The notes beneath the pieces are model-generated. The model saw nothing but the letters and a program-made list of their open reading frames with translations, was not told the DNA's origin and did not search any database. A stretch of DNA of 64,000 bases, taken from assembly GCA_024635495.1 (NCBI GenBank), contig JAGXIT010000005.1, positions 1-64,000 on the forward strand, read 5' to 3'. Of this stretch, positions 25,419-34,301 are shown piece by piece (the stretch's first letter is position 1; each line of letters begins with the position of its first letter). This stretch comes from Candidatus Saccharimonadota bacterium. Its GTDB lineage: Bacteria > Patescibacteriota > Saccharimonadia > Saccharimonadales > UBA4665. A program made the position numbers and the translations under genes.

Positions 25419-26093
25419 CTAGAGAGTGGAGGGCTGGTTTGGGAGGTAGGCGATGACTAAGTTGCCTTGTATGCGAGCTTCCTCAGTGGTTTTGGCTATG
25501 TATTCTTCGCTGTCTCGTGACATAGTGATGTCGGTGCGACTATTACCACTGAGGACGCTCAGCATACCCCTGAAAGTCATAGCCACCGTCTCAGCCACCA
25601 TAACAGGCATCGCTACTTCACTCGGGTGACCAGCGATAGGTTGAGAAAATTCTTTTGTGAACAGGCCCTCAGCCTCATCTGGATCATACGGCTCACCATC
25701 GTCCCAAAGAGCCAGACTAATCCCCTCGTCTTCTACGACAATCGCAGAGAAAGCAGCTCGCGCTAGCTTATGACCGGCCGTAAAGATTGATTCGTAAAAG
25801 ATAATATCACCGACCCTGGAACCAAGGTTATCTAACCTTCGGTTAAACATGGTTACGTGTTGAGGGGCGCGCCATTTACTGCGCAATTTTTCCGCCTCGT
25901 AGCTTAGATTACTCAGGTCGTGATAGGCGGGCGCAAAATCTGCGGCAGAAAAGAAATGGTATGAACCCGAGTCAGGATAGGTTACTCCGACTTTTTCAGA
26001 TAGCTCGCGCACCAGCGGAAACTTCGCCACTTCTAGGGCGTGTTCGGCTTGCTCTCTTAGCTGGGGGTTATCCGTGGCCACAGTCTCACTCAT
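25419..26093 (-). CDS. Unknown soluble protein
   Basis: A 224-residue protein from MSETVATDN; this ATG is 8 nt after a TATATT -10 box, while the longer frame would pass through the promoter. It is mixed alpha/beta and acidic, with a GDIIFYESIFTAGHKLARAAF segment and a C-terminal part that reads VIAYLPNQPSTL. No transmembrane helix, no known motif. It is one of several unrelated single-gene units in this accessory region. Confidence 0.55.
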   Translation of the reverse strand: MSETVATDNPQLREQAEHALEVAKFPLVRELSEKVGVTYPDSGSYHFFSAADFAPAYHDLSNLSYEAEKLRSKWRAPQHVTMFNRRLDNLGSRVGDIIFYESIFTAGHKLARAAFSAIVVEDEGISLALWDDGEPYDPDEAEGLFTKEFSQPIAGHPSEVAMPVMVAETVAMTFRGMLSVLSGNSRTDITMSRDSEEYIAKTTEEARIQGNLVIAYLPNQPSTL

Positions 26094-26177
26094 CCACATA
26101 CAATATACTGCTCTGGTCGTCTGGTCAAACGCTCTCAAGATTAAACCGCTCTGGATTGTCTAGAACGTGGCAGGATG

Positions 26178-26738
26178 TTAGCGAGTGAGATACTCGTCGT
26201 GGTTTTGCTGTAGTAATAGTCTTAGATATTTTTTATACAATGGGTTTCGCAATAAGCCTGCTTTCTCTTGGGGGAGTAGCTTTTTGAGGTGATATTCTAG
26301 GTGATGACTCGTTGTACTGGCCCTTTCTGAGCCCGGCTTGATGAGTCTGACGCTTCCACCATCGCTACTGCGTACACTGTCTGGCTCGTATTTTTCAACG
26401 AGGCTAATAATGGTCACAAAGCCGAGACGCCTTGCAACTACCTTCCGTGGTTCACCGTAGACAATGACATCACCTGAATCTGAAGCTTCAACCCACTCTG
26501 GGCTACCCAGTAGAGAAATACTGCCTGAATTTGCGGCTCGAACCCTTTCTGTGTCACCACAGGCAAAGATGCTACCGTGTTCAGATGCGGCAGCTCGTTC
26601 TGTAACTTTACCGGAGATAACTAGCCTACCCGAGTCCGAAGCGATAGCGACTGATGTATCACCATGATGTTCAATAGTCGCGCTATCCTGAGCGTGCAGA
26701 AATTCAGCATTACCGAAAGTATGTTGAAATTGGTTCAC
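26178..26738 (-). CDS. Small beta-repeat protein of unknown function
   Basis: A 186-residue protein from a GTG at 26738. Residues 10-125 contain about six repeats of 18-20 residues centred on a DSG or NSG turn followed by a beta strand (IASDSGRLVISGKV, AANSGSISLLGSP, ASDSGDVIVYGEP), which suggests a right-handed beta-solenoid. The C-terminal 50 residues are basic and helical (YHLKKLLPQEKAGLLRNPLYKKYLRLLL). No family recognised. The repeat style recalls bactofilins, without a membrane anchor. Confidence 0.6.
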   Translation of the reverse strand: MNQFQHTFGNAEFLHAQDSATIEHHGDTSVAIASDSGRLVISGKVTERAAASEHGSIFACGDTERVRAANSGSISLLGSPEWVEASDSGDVIVYGEPRKVVARRLGFVTIISLVEKYEPDSVRSSDGGSVRLIKPGSERASTTSHHLEYHLKKLLPQEKAGLLRNPLYKKYLRLLLQQNHDEYLTR

Positions 26739-26821
26739 CCCATCTAGGCCCGAAGCATGAATACGTATAATGAAAGCACTATAGAATATATACTTTATTG
26801 CGTCAATTATATTATATCTGC

Positions 26822-27460
26822 TTAGCTGAGTTCTGTAGCAAGCAGTGCAAGTAGCTCACTACGACTATCACCCGTGAAGTCGTGATCAGATGCCATATCG
26901 ATATGTTTTGCGCCCGGCACGGTATCGACATTCGTCATGCCGAGCACCTCATCTTGCGTGCAGCGTACGATAGTCGTATCTACAGAACCAGCAATTTTTT
27001 CGTAATGCTCGAGAGGGTTCACGCTCTTGACGCTCTCGATGTACTCCTTGGAAATATGCGTGGTAGTGCCATCGCTCCGCGGTAGTTTCGAGACGCCAGC
27101 TAGATTCACTTCGGCATCTTGCTTATTCATGAGCTTGTCGATGACTCGCTGCATACTCATCTGCACGGGTGGGGCGAGCAGAATGACCTTGCGAACTTTT
27201 TCGAGATCGATAAGCCCGGCGATGACACACCCCTGCGAGTGAGCCACGACGATTACGTCGCCGTCTTGCGCATCGATGACTGATTCTAGCTTAGCTGCTT
27301 GGGCGTCTAGTGGCGCGACCTCGACATCACCATTTTCAAGGATATGATTGTAATCAAACGGCACGAATGTATGCTCGGGAAACGCTGCTGCTATTTGCGT
27401 GAACATACCTCGGGCATCTGCCCGTACGCCAAATCCGTGAGAAAAAACTACTGTCGCCAT
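26822..27460 (-). CDS. Alpha/beta hydrolase
   Basis: A 212-residue serine hydrolase. The N-terminal strand TVVFSHGFGVRADARGMF carries the oxyanion region; the nucleophile elbow is VVAHSQGCVIAG (GxSxG-like AHSQG near residue 94); the acid is probably in RCTQDEVLG and the histidine in MASDHDFTGDS near the C-terminus. The overall layout resembles small YdeN/RBBP9- or dienelactone-hydrolase-like enzymes. Substrate unknown. A promoter-like TACTAT lies 6 nt before the ATG, so the mRNA may be leaderless. Confidence 0.8.
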   Translation of the reverse strand: MATVVFSHGFGVRADARGMFTQIAAAFPEHTFVPFDYNHILENGDVEVAPLDAQAAKLESVIDAQDGDVIVVAHSQGCVIAGLIDLEKVRKVILLAPPVQMSMQRVIDKLMNKQDAEVNLAGVSKLPRSDGTTTHISKEYIESVKSVNPLEHYEKIAGSVDTTIVRCTQDEVLGMTNVDTVPGAKHIDMASDHDFTGDSRSELLALLATELS

Positions 27461-27478
27461 GTGGGTATAGTAGCAAAC

Positions 27479-28024
27479 CTAGCGCTCGTCTGACAGGAAC
27501 TGCCGGACTGCTGCGATGGGTTTGATAGTAGGGTATGTGGCCATATCATCGGCTTCACCCATCTGGGCACGCGTGATGTCGTAGCCCTCTGGGATGAATA
27601 TCGTATCCCAACCAAAACCATTCTCCCCCGCTGGCGCATCGGCGATACGTCCGGCCAATTGCCCGTCGAAAAGCTGAAGTTGCGTGCCGTCGTAGTAGCC
27701 GAATGTACAGCGGGCGATAGCTGACCGCTCCTTGCTATCAAGTAAATTACACAGGCCTTCGTCGCCCATATCTTCTAAAAAGAATTTGATAAATGTGCCC
27801 GGCAAGCGACCAAGCGCCTTGAATTCGAGTGCAACGTCCTCTACGAGTACGGGCGTACCAAGTGCGACGTATGCTTGCTTGGCTTTGTGCGTGACGATTT
27901 CGTGCAAATCGAGCGACTGTATCTCTTCCTGATCTACCTTTTTGTGCGGCAGAGCAAAGCCGAGATGCTTCGCCAGGTAATCGGCCTTGTCTTGATTGCC
28001 CGTAATAAACGTCACGTCTTTCAT
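27479..28024 (-). CDS. RdgB/HAM1-like non-canonical purine NTP pyrophosphatase
   Basis: A 181-residue protein with the ITPase layout: FITGNQDKADYLAKHLG at the N-terminus (canonical TGNxxKxxE), VEDVALEFKALGRLPGTFIKFFLE in the middle (canonical EDSGLxVxALxGxPGxxSAR), and NGFGWDTIFIPEG towards the C-terminus (canonical GFGYDPxFxP). It hydrolyses ITP, dITP or XTP to keep the nucleotide pool clean. The D in VEDV and the GFGWD motif are kept. The ATG at 28024 follows TATAGT by 6 nt. Confidence 0.85.
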   Translation of the reverse strand: MKDVTFITGNQDKADYLAKHLGFALPHKKVDQEEIQSLDLHEIVTHKAKQAYVALGTPVLVEDVALEFKALGRLPGTFIKFFLEDMGDEGLCNLLDSKERSAIARCTFGYYDGTQLQLFDGQLAGRIADAPAGENGFGWDTIFIPEGYDITRAQMGEADDMATYPTIKPIAAVRQFLSDER

Positions 28025-28118
28025 CACCTCACTATACCAAACATGTTTTTCTTGTGGTGCTGCAATTTTATGAAACCGGTATTGCTTTTACTACGAAACT
28101 GCTATGATGAGCTCATAT

Positions 28119-29895
28119 ATGTGGGCACAAATGGCAGACCCCTTTAGTAATCTCACTGTTTCGGCCCTAGTCGCAGCCGTGCCAATACTTGCACTCAGCG
28201 CGATGCTACTCAGCCGGAAGGTTGCTGGTCATATCGCCAGTCTTATTACGCTTGGTATCGCACTCGTCATCGCGATTGTCGCATTTCACATGCCCGTACA
28301 GCTCGCTTCCCTTTCGGCTCTCTACGGCGCGCTGCAGGGGTTATTCCCGATAGGCTGGATTGTACTGAACGCCGTCTTTTTGTATAACATCAGCGTCCGG
28401 GCGGGAAGCTTTGCTATCGTCCGTGACACGATAGAGTCAATCACCGTGGATAGACGCTTGCAAGCGCTCTTGATTGCCTTTTGTTTTGGCGCTTTCCTCG
28501 AGGGTGCAGCTGGATTTGGTGCACCTGTGGCCATCACGGCCGGCATGTTGGTCGGACTTGGTTTTGACAAGCTCTACGCCGCCGGTATCTGCCTGATAGC
28601 AAACACAGCTCCGGTCGCATTTGGCGGCATAGGTATCGCTGTCATTACTGCTGGAACCGTGACTGGAATCGATCCAAATCTTATCAGTCGCATGGTGGCA
28701 CACCAGCTTCCATTCATCGCCGCCATTATACCTATCTGGCTCGTCATGATTATCTCTGGTTGGCGCGGTACCCGAGCTATCTGGCCGGCTCTGCTGGTGA
28801 CGGGCGGGTCCTATGCCATCACGATGTACGCCACTGCTACCTACCTGGGTCCAATGCTTCCCGACATCCTGTCTGCCGTCGTTTCGATAACCGCGCTCGT
28901 CGTGCTGCTTCGCTTCTGGCAGCCAAAAGAAGTCTGGCGATTTCCTCGCGAACGCACCGAAGCGGCGCTGCCAGCCAAGTCAACCCACAGTCATTCTAGG
29001 TCTACTATCATCCGCGCCTGGACACCATTTGTACTGCTCGTGATTTTCGTCGGCAACTGGGGAAGTACCGGCATAAAAGCTTTGCTCGACCACACCAGCA
29101 TCCATATACCATTTGGCGCCCTAAACAATGCCATTCTCATCGGTGATCAAGCCAAGGAGGTTGTCTATGGCTTCGGCTGGCTTTCGGCTGCAGGCACGGC
29201 GATTTTGCTAGCTGCGGTGCTATCGGCGCTCTTACTTCGCATGTCGTGGCGTGACTTTTTGGGGGACAGCCACCCATACCCTGAAAGAATTGAGCAAACC
29301 ACTCCTCACCATTGCCGCCGTGGTCGGGTTTGCCTACCTGGCTAACTTTTCTGGCATATCGACCGCCCTCGGCAATGTTTTGAGCTCAGTCGGTCATTTC
29401 TTCCCATTCTTTGCACCATTCCTGGGCTGGCTTGGCGTGTTCATCACGGGTAGCGACACTTCGTCGAACGCGCTCTTTGCGGGCGTACAGCAGCATACCG
29501 CCCAAACGCTGGGCATCGACCCGACGCTTACAGTATCGGCGAATACGAGCGGTGGTGTGACTGCCAAGATGATTTCGCCGCAAAGCATTGCGGTCGCGAC
29601 TGGCGCATCCGGCCTCACCGGACAAGAAGGCACGCTCTTTCGCTTCACGATTCTACATAGCCTGGCGCTCGTCACGATTATTGGCGTTATGACCTATGTC
29701 CAGGCGTACTACCTGCCCTGGATGATTCCAAAGGTCTCGGCTATCGGCTCAGTCGTAGCAGGCGGGCGACTTGGTGGTGGTGAAATCGCTATGATACTAC
29801 TTTCTGTCGGATTGATTATCGCGGTTGCAGCCGTCGCCCTTCGCAAGCGCTTGCCAGTACCACAAGTAAGAACCGTTTCTCACATCGCAGAATAG
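28119..29895 (+). pseudogene. lctP: L-lactate permease (LctP family) broken by a one-base frameshift
   Basis: Two overlapping frames together make one LctP transporter of about 590 residues with 12 or more membrane helices. The first (to 29345) contains GAFLEGAAGFGAPVAI and NTAPVAFGGIG, both LctP signatures; the second (29251-29895) contains GSDTSSNALFAGVQQHTA and ANTSGGVTAKMISPQSIAVA. The break is at a run of five T (29256-29260) followed by five G: with four T the frame continues as WRDFWGTATHTLKE. It could be a recent mutation, a sequencing error or programmed slippage at this run. The start is 10 nt after a TATGAT box. The protein would import lactate, a plausible nutrient for a fermenting epibiont. 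Confidence 0.85.
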
Positions 29896-30009
29896 TCTTC
29901 TCGGAATGGATTAGAACATGTATCACCATACGATTATGGAGGAATGTAATTTGACGCTTATGCTTATATGTGACTTTACAAGTTTGGTCAGAATTGGTTA
30001 ACTTACGTG

Positions 30010-30507
30010 ATGAGCGAGCAAATGCCCGAATCAGCCCTATTCGCCGAGCTTGAGCAAGGTACAAGCCCGGTTGACGTAGCCACAGCCGTTTTCTTTGAAA
30101 GCACCGAGGATTTCCTGAGGGCTATAAGTTACGGTCTGGAAGCGCGCGATTCTAAACATACCCATGCGGTTGAGACAATACGTGAACGTGCCGATTCTAT
30201 GGGCACGGCGGCACAATCACTTGCGACGGAATTATACGATGAAGACTCAGAGCAAGCCCGACAAAAGCTTGCAGGATCTATCAGCGCTCAAGATCGTATG
30301 TTCGATGGTCTATTGAGGCCATACCTACCTGGAGTACCTGCTAGAGCAATAGGGTACGAGAGTGAGGAAGCATTTTATAAAAAACTCAGCGAAGGCATGA
30401 TGATATACAGATTCCGCCAGTTCGATACGCCTACTGCCCTGCGATCAGCCGCAAAAGATGTCGTACTGATGAATGCCAGGGAGTGGGTAGGTACTTTAGC
30501 CCGTTAA
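30010..30507 (+). CDS. Unknown helical protein
   Basis: A 165-residue acidic protein, all-helical by composition, from the ATG at 30010 (a GTG sits one codon upstream). It has no membrane segment or Cys. Segments such as PVDVATAVFFESTEDFLRAISYGLEARDS and YESEEAFYKKLSEGMMIYRFRQF show no family match. The 29896-30006 gap has a TTGACG box but no clear -10. Confidence 0.6.
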   Translation: MSEQMPESALFAELEQGTSPVDVATAVFFESTEDFLRAISYGLEARDSKHTHAVETIRERADSMGTAAQSLATELYDEDSEQARQKLAGSISAQDRMFDGLLRPYLPGVPARAIGYESEEAFYKKLSEGMMIYRFRQFDTPTALRSAAKDVVLMNAREWVGTLAR

Positions 30508-30544
30508 GATACAATTGGCCTCACGGTTCGCTGTATTTGAAATA

Positions 30545-30573
30545 TTGCATCGGTGCGCAGAAACAGGTATAAT
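30545..30573 (+). promoter_or_regulatory. Strong sigma70-type promoter upstream of tRNA-Gly
   Basis: TTGCAT (30545-30550), 17-bp spacer, TATAAT (30568-30573). Transcription should start near 30580, almost 200 nt before the tRNA. Confidence 0.75.
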
Positions 30574-30579
30574 CTTCCT

Positions 30580-30773
30580 CTGTTAGCCCTGTTCCTCACA
30601 GGAAAAGAGCAGCCAGCCAAAATGTATTCCATTTTGCCTGCACAGATTAAAATCCAAAACTTCAATCCAAGGAGCCTCAAGGCGACTGAATGAAGTTTTG
30701 AAAGGAGAAGTATAGGTTTAGGCCGAAGCTTTTGTCTTCAGACAAAACGAGGCTTTACCGTAAACTTCGACGC
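30580..30773 (+). ncRNA. Structured leader or unknown ncRNA upstream of tRNA-Gly(GCC)
   Basis: Between the promoter and the tRNA are at least four hairpins: CCTGT/ACAGG, GCCAAAATG/CATTTTG, a 9-bp AAAACTTCA/TGAAGTTTT stem, and TTTTGTC/GACAAAA inside a GTTTA/TAAAC stem. No coding frame is evident. It does not show the conserved cores of RNase P RNA, tmRNA, SRP RNA or a T-box. It may be a separate ncRNA processed from the tRNA precursor. Confidence 0.4.
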
Positions 30774-30850
30774 GCGGGTGTAGCTCAGTTGTTTAGAGCG
30801 CGTCCTTGCCAAGGACGAGGCCAGGGGTTAGAGTCCCCTCACCCGCACCA
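30774..30850 (+). tRNA. tRNA-Gly(GCC)
   Basis: Acceptor GCGGGTG/CACCCGC, anticodon loop TTGCCAA (GCC), T-loop TTAGAGT (an unusual A at position 56), encoded CCA. Its 3' end is duplicated at 31921-31940. Confidence 0.95.
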
Positions 30851-30890
30851 ATGAAAGGACCCAGATGAAAGTCTGGGTTTTTTCATTGGT
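30848..30890 (+). terminator. tRNA-Gly terminator built on the CCA end
   Basis: CCAATGAAA ... CCCAG/CTGGG ... TTTCATTGG: nested stems with a T6 run at 30879-30883 region. The outer stem uses the encoded CCA of the tRNA. Confidence 0.75.
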
Positions 30891-30955
30891 CTGAGGCGGG
30901 CTCTAACTATCAGATTGTATGAAAATATAGGTTAGCTCTAAATATATATTTGTTG

Positions 30956-30961
30956 TATAGT
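30956..30961 (+). promoter_or_regulatory. -10 box of cassette gene, leaderless start
   Basis: TATAGT, 7 nt before the ATG at 30969, with TTAGCT 18 bp upstream. No Shine-Dalgarno sequence. The promoter lies inside the cassette, so the cargo brings its own. Confidence 0.55.
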
Positions 30962-30968
30962 ATTGCTT

Positions 30969-31808
30969 ATGAGTACAGGTGAAAGCGTAAGGTCGCAATT
31001 TGGGCTAGTAGAAACTCGTAATCTTATCGTGAAAGCGGTTGGTAATGGCGACCATGCTAGAGCGGTGTTCCATCAAGTTTTTTTCCCTAAAGAATATGAA
31101 CACATACAAACAGAGTTTGCTACACCAGCTTTTTGGAGTAGTCTCAGCGAAATAACACCTAAGAGACGAAACGATGGTTATATAAATTTTTTACAGGGTA
31201 TTAGCGACTACAACGGAGTTGATATGGCCGGTGTCGCTGTGCGCAGCAAAAGAGAGGGTCGTCGGGCTCAAAAGGCTATGCAAGAGACCCTTGGTAATTT
31301 TTTCAGCTCTGAAAATGTTGAAATTTTAGGTGACGGCTCGGGTACAGCAGAAAGGCTGACAGACCTTAGTGGTGAACGGGCGGTTGGCATGCTGAGTTCT
31401 GAGCCTGCGAATATCGCGCTTTATGCTCTACTTAAGGCCAGCCGAAAAAGAGTAGTCAAAGAAGGTAATCCGTATCCGATTGTCATAGCTGGACTGGCTC
31501 GTAATAAATCAACCGATCCTATTGAAGATTTTCTTACAAAAGCTCCTCATCTAATTGATAGTCATCTTAGGGGTGGAAGTTACGTTAACTATAGTCAGTC
31601 AGAATTACCTATTGGCACATCGCAAACAGATGCAAGAGTAGCTAGTGCTGCACGCTCTGGCACTTCTGATATTCCTTTCAACATTCAAGTAGTTGAACTA
31701 CCTGAATACTCAGAACAGGCTGGTGCTGCCTTAGCTGATTACCTCAGCAAGATTGCATTTCAGCACTATGAGGCTCCCGAGAATCAGATAATTAGACATG
31801 TTGGCTAA
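30969..31808 (+). CDS. Cargo gene of tRNA-Gly cassette, unknown function
   Basis: A 279-residue soluble protein from the ATG at 30969 (a TTG two codons upstream is possible). It is mixed alpha/beta with no membrane segment; segments such as YPIVIAGLARNKSTDPIEDF and GVDMAGVAVRSKREGRRAQKAM suggest a nucleotide- or nucleic-acid-related fold, but no motif is decisive. It is more AT-rich than flanking genes and is enclosed by the tRNA-Gly direct repeats, so it is probably recently acquired. Function not recognised. Confidence 0.6.
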   Translation: MSTGESVRSQFGLVETRNLIVKAVGNGDHARAVFHQVFFPKEYEHIQTEFATPAFWSSLSEITPKRRNDGYINFLQGISDYNGVDMAGVAVRSKREGRRAQKAMQETLGNFFSSENVEILGDGSGTAERLTDLSGERAVGMLSSEPANIALYALLKASRKRVVKEGNPYPIVIAGLARNKSTDPIEDFLTKAPHLIDSHLRGGSYVNYSQSELPIGTSQTDARVASAARSGTSDIPFNIQVVELPEYSEQAGAALADYLSKIAFQHYEAPENQIIRHVG

Positions 31809-31993
31809 AATTTAGTCTATGTATAAAATCGATCACAAGAGAGCACTGGACTGGACTCTGCACCTACAGAAGTAGATACTTCGGAATCCTACTCTATCAC
31901 CGGATAATTGATTCAGGAATAGTCCCCTCACCCGCACCAAAGCTTTCTGATGATACGTTTACTTATGTACGCTTACTCAGGTAGTATTGGTCT

Positions 31994-33223
31994 ATGCATA
32001 GCTATACTCCGAAAATTCGTCGTATCCTGATAATCATTGGTGTATTCATCGGCGTACTCGTGCTGACGTACGGCGTACTGTTTGCTCTGACCGGGCGCTC
32101 GCAGTTTGCTCGCGCGGTTGTCTGGTTCGACGCAGACGTCGGTGACATCAACAGGTTCCCTTCGCGTAACATCGAGGCATCGACCCCATCAGAGCTGCCG
32201 GTCGCACCCGATGACAAGACCTCAGAGGCATTCAAACGGATCGACCCTGCAAGTGGCGGAGGGCTCGACCCCGCACTCGGTGCCGGAGGCGATCTCGATA
32301 CCTTTCTTGCTAAGACCGATACCACTGCCTTCTTGGTGGTCAAAGATGGTGTGCTCGTGAAGGAATGGTACGGTGAAGACATCGGGCGAGAGACGCTCCA
32401 GACGAGTTTTTCGGTGTCCAAGTCATTCTTGTCGACACTCGTCGGCATCGCCATCAACCAGGGTTATATTAGCTCACTCGACGACCCGATCACCGACTAC
32501 ATCCCCGAGCTACTCGACCGCAACCCACAGTTTAGCTCTATCACGCTCAAGAATCTCATCACGATGTCATCGGGTCTCGCCTACGAAGATAAGAAGACGC
32601 CGTGGGGCGACCCCGCGAAGACATACTACTCTCCCGATCTGCGGGCGACGGCACTTTCTGCGGTCATCGACGAGGCGTCAGGCAAAACCTTTCTGTATAA
32701 CAATTACAATCCACTGCTGCTCGGGATGGCGCTCGAGCGAGCGACCGGACAGCGCGTCTCTGATTATATGAGTAAAGTCTTATGGAGCCCACTTGGAGCC
32801 GAAGCGAATGCCTCCTGGAGTATGGATAGCACTTCTAATGGCTTCGAGAAAATGGAGAGTGGCGTCAATGCACGCGCTATCGACTTCGCGCGGTTCGGCC
32901 TCATGTTTGCAAACGATGGCGTCGTTGCTGGCAAGCAGATTGTTCCGCAGCAGTGGGTGCACGATGCGACCGCCGTCGACACGACAGGCGATCCGGCCGA
33001 GAACTACCAGTACTTCTGGTGGGTATACCCGACTGGCCCACAGGGCAGCACCGCCGACTTCGCCGCTCAAGGCAACCTAGGCCAGTATATCTACGTAGCC
33101 CCTAGTGAGGATACCGTCATAGTGCGGTTGGGTAGCGACGAGGGAGATGTCGCGTGGCCATGGCTCATGGGCATACTTGCTCACCAAATCGATGGCCCGC
33201 CTGGGGCACTAGCCACGCCGTAA
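31994..33223 (+). CDS. Membrane-anchored beta-lactamase-fold serine hydrolase
   Basis: A 409-residue protein. An N-terminal helix (residues 12-32) anchors it outside. The catalytic domain carries the class C/EstB motifs: SFSVSKSFLST (SxxK), KNLITMSSGLAYED, and YNNYNPLLLGMALE (YxN). The C-terminal KTG box is not clear. Family members are D-aminopeptidases, DD-peptidases or esterases; here peptidoglycan or host-derived ester substrates are possible. A 13-bp-stem terminator follows at 33248-33285. It is GC-richer than the adjacent cassette gene. Confidence 0.85.
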   Translation: MHSYTPKIRRILIIIGVFIGVLVLTYGVLFALTGRSQFARAVVWFDADVGDINRFPSRNIEASTPSELPVAPDDKTSEAFKRIDPASGGGLDPALGAGGDLDTFLAKTDTTAFLVVKDGVLVKEWYGEDIGRETLQTSFSVSKSFLSTLVGIAINQGYISSLDDPITDYIPELLDRNPQFSSITLKNLITMSSGLAYEDKKTPWGDPAKTYYSPDLRATALSAVIDEASGKTFLYNNYNPLLLGMALERATGQRVSDYMSKVLWSPLGAEANASWSMDSTSNGFEKMESGVNARAIDFARFGLMFANDGVVAGKQIVPQQWVHDATAVDTTGDPAENYQYFWWVYPTGPQGSTADFAAQGNLGQYIYVAPSEDTVIVRLGSDEGDVAWPWLMGILAHQIDGPPGALATP

Positions 33224-33247
33224 TCCTATACTCAAGAGTTTCATCCA

Positions 33248-33285
33248 CTCCAAAACAGCCCCACTGACGTGAGGCTGTTTTGGAG
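33248..33285 (+). terminator. Rho-independent terminator
   Basis: A 13-bp perfect stem CTCCAAAACAGCC/GGCTGTTTTGGAG with a 12-nt loop, 25 nt after the hydrolase gene stop. Confidence 0.75.
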
Positions 33286-33360
33286 TCTTGCAAGCACCGC
33301 CACTTCTACTCGCGTTGACTCGGGGAGTATTATAAAGATATACAAAGGAGGAATTGTGTG

Positions 33361-34188
33361 ATGAGCGAGGACACAAAATCAACCATCGAGGAACCAGAAA
33401 CGGACGAGTCGAGTCCAGACTCTGTTGAACTCGAAAAACCAATAGCGAAACACAAGCACCGCACGCTCAAAATCACCAGTATAGTTATCGCTTCCTTTTT
33501 GGTCGTGGTTTTGCTGATTGCAGGTTGGTTTGGGTTTGTACCCGGACTATCGAATGTGCTCGGCGCGCGTACTCCTAAAGACCTTGGCGTCAGCTGGACG
33601 CAAGCCGATTTAGTGAGCTACGAGAAAAAGACCGGCACTACCTTCAACAGCTTCGAAACAGCCCCACCTAACCCGCTCAAACCGGGTAAAAAGACTATCT
33701 TCGCCGACCCAAAGAGCGTGCAAGGTCTCGAGCTGACGCAGTCAGAGATAACCGCCGCGATCAATTCGCTGGACTGGGAGTTGCAGCCGCTCACCAATGT
33801 ACAAGTGCGCCTCACCCCTGGCGGCGTGGAAGTATCTGGCAATCTCAAGCTAGACCGTGTGGCTGATTTTGTAAGCTTCATCGGTGGCGTCGGGTATAGT
33901 AGCAGCGATGTCGATAAAGCCGTTGGTTTAGGTGATTTCCTGAACGGCGCGGCTTTTTATGCCAAGGGGCAAGCATCGGTCACCAACAATACGCTCGCAT
34001 TTTCGCTGGGCCAAATCCAGATCGGTCGCTTTTCTCCACCTGCAGACATCGCGAGCAAAGTAATATTCACCGGCGGTAGTAACGGCATAGACAATACCAA
34101 ATATCTAGACGTCAAGTCGGCTACGCCCGGCGACGGCAAGCTCAACTTCACCGGCACCTACCCGACGACTATCTACGTCAAACATTAA
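33361..34188 (+). CDS. Membrane-anchored extracytoplasmic protein of unknown function
   Basis: A 275-residue protein; the ATG at 33361 is supported by AAGGAGG 11 nt upstream. It has a Glu/Ser-rich cytoplasmic start (1-35), one membrane helix (about 40-62, ITSIVIASFLVVVLLIAGWF), then an extracellular beta-rich domain with NVQVRLTPGGVEVSGNLKLDRVADFV and a terminal FTGTYPTTIYVKH. No family recognised. It follows the beta-lactamase-fold hydrolase gene, from which it is separated by a terminator. Confidence 0.65.
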   Translation: MSEDTKSTIEEPETDESSPDSVELEKPIAKHKHRTLKITSIVIASFLVVVLLIAGWFGFVPGLSNVLGARTPKDLGVSWTQADLVSYEKKTGTTFNSFETAPPNPLKPGKKTIFADPKSVQGLELTQSEITAAINSLDWELQPLTNVQVRLTPGGVEVSGNLKLDRVADFVSFIGGVGYSSSDVDKAVGLGDFLNGAAFYAKGQASVTNNTLAFSLGQIQIGRFSPPADIASKVIFTGGSNGIDNTKYLDVKSATPGDGKLNFTGTYPTTIYVKH

Positions 34189-34265
34189 ACTCTGTAGGCT
34201 CTAGCCCGAATTAGCCTGTCTACCCGCTATCTCAGTCTCATCCAACTCGAGTTTGGCTTCTTCAA

Positions 34266-34301
34266 GCCAAAGAAAATACCCCAGCTTTCGCTTGGGGTAT
34301 T
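34266..34301. repeat. Displaced copy of tRNA-Phe terminator module
   Basis: 35 of 36 bp match 36373-36408, in the same orientation, 2107 bp away. The preceding bases (CTCGAGTTTGG at about 34248) resemble the inverted T-arm that accompanies the tRNA-Phe terminator. The 34189-34509 gap has no gene. Confidence 0.7.

Larger units (their letters stand above)
30832..31940 (+). mobile_element. Single-gene cassette inserted at tRNA-Gly 3' end
   Basis: A 20-bp perfect direct repeat, AGTCCCCTCACCCGCACCAA, bounds the unit at 30832-30851 (inside the tRNA) and 31921-31940. After the tRNA come a terminator hairpin including the CCA, an inverted T-arm relic (GGGCTCTAAC, 30898-30907), one AT-rich gene, and the displaced 3' end. 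This is the classical attL/attR outline of integration into a tRNA, at an unusually small size of 1.1 kb and with no integrase inside. Confidence 0.65.

Noticed and set aside
30580-30773. RNase P RNA, SRP RNA or T-box upstream of tRNA-Gly
   Set aside because: None of their conserved core sequences (e.g. the T-box AGGGTGG motif or the SRP GGAA domain IV) is present.
30892-30907. Canonical integron attC site
   Set aside because: The inverted arms derive from the tRNA T-arm and do not fit the RYYYAAC/GTTRRRY consensus exactly; no IntI gene is in the window.
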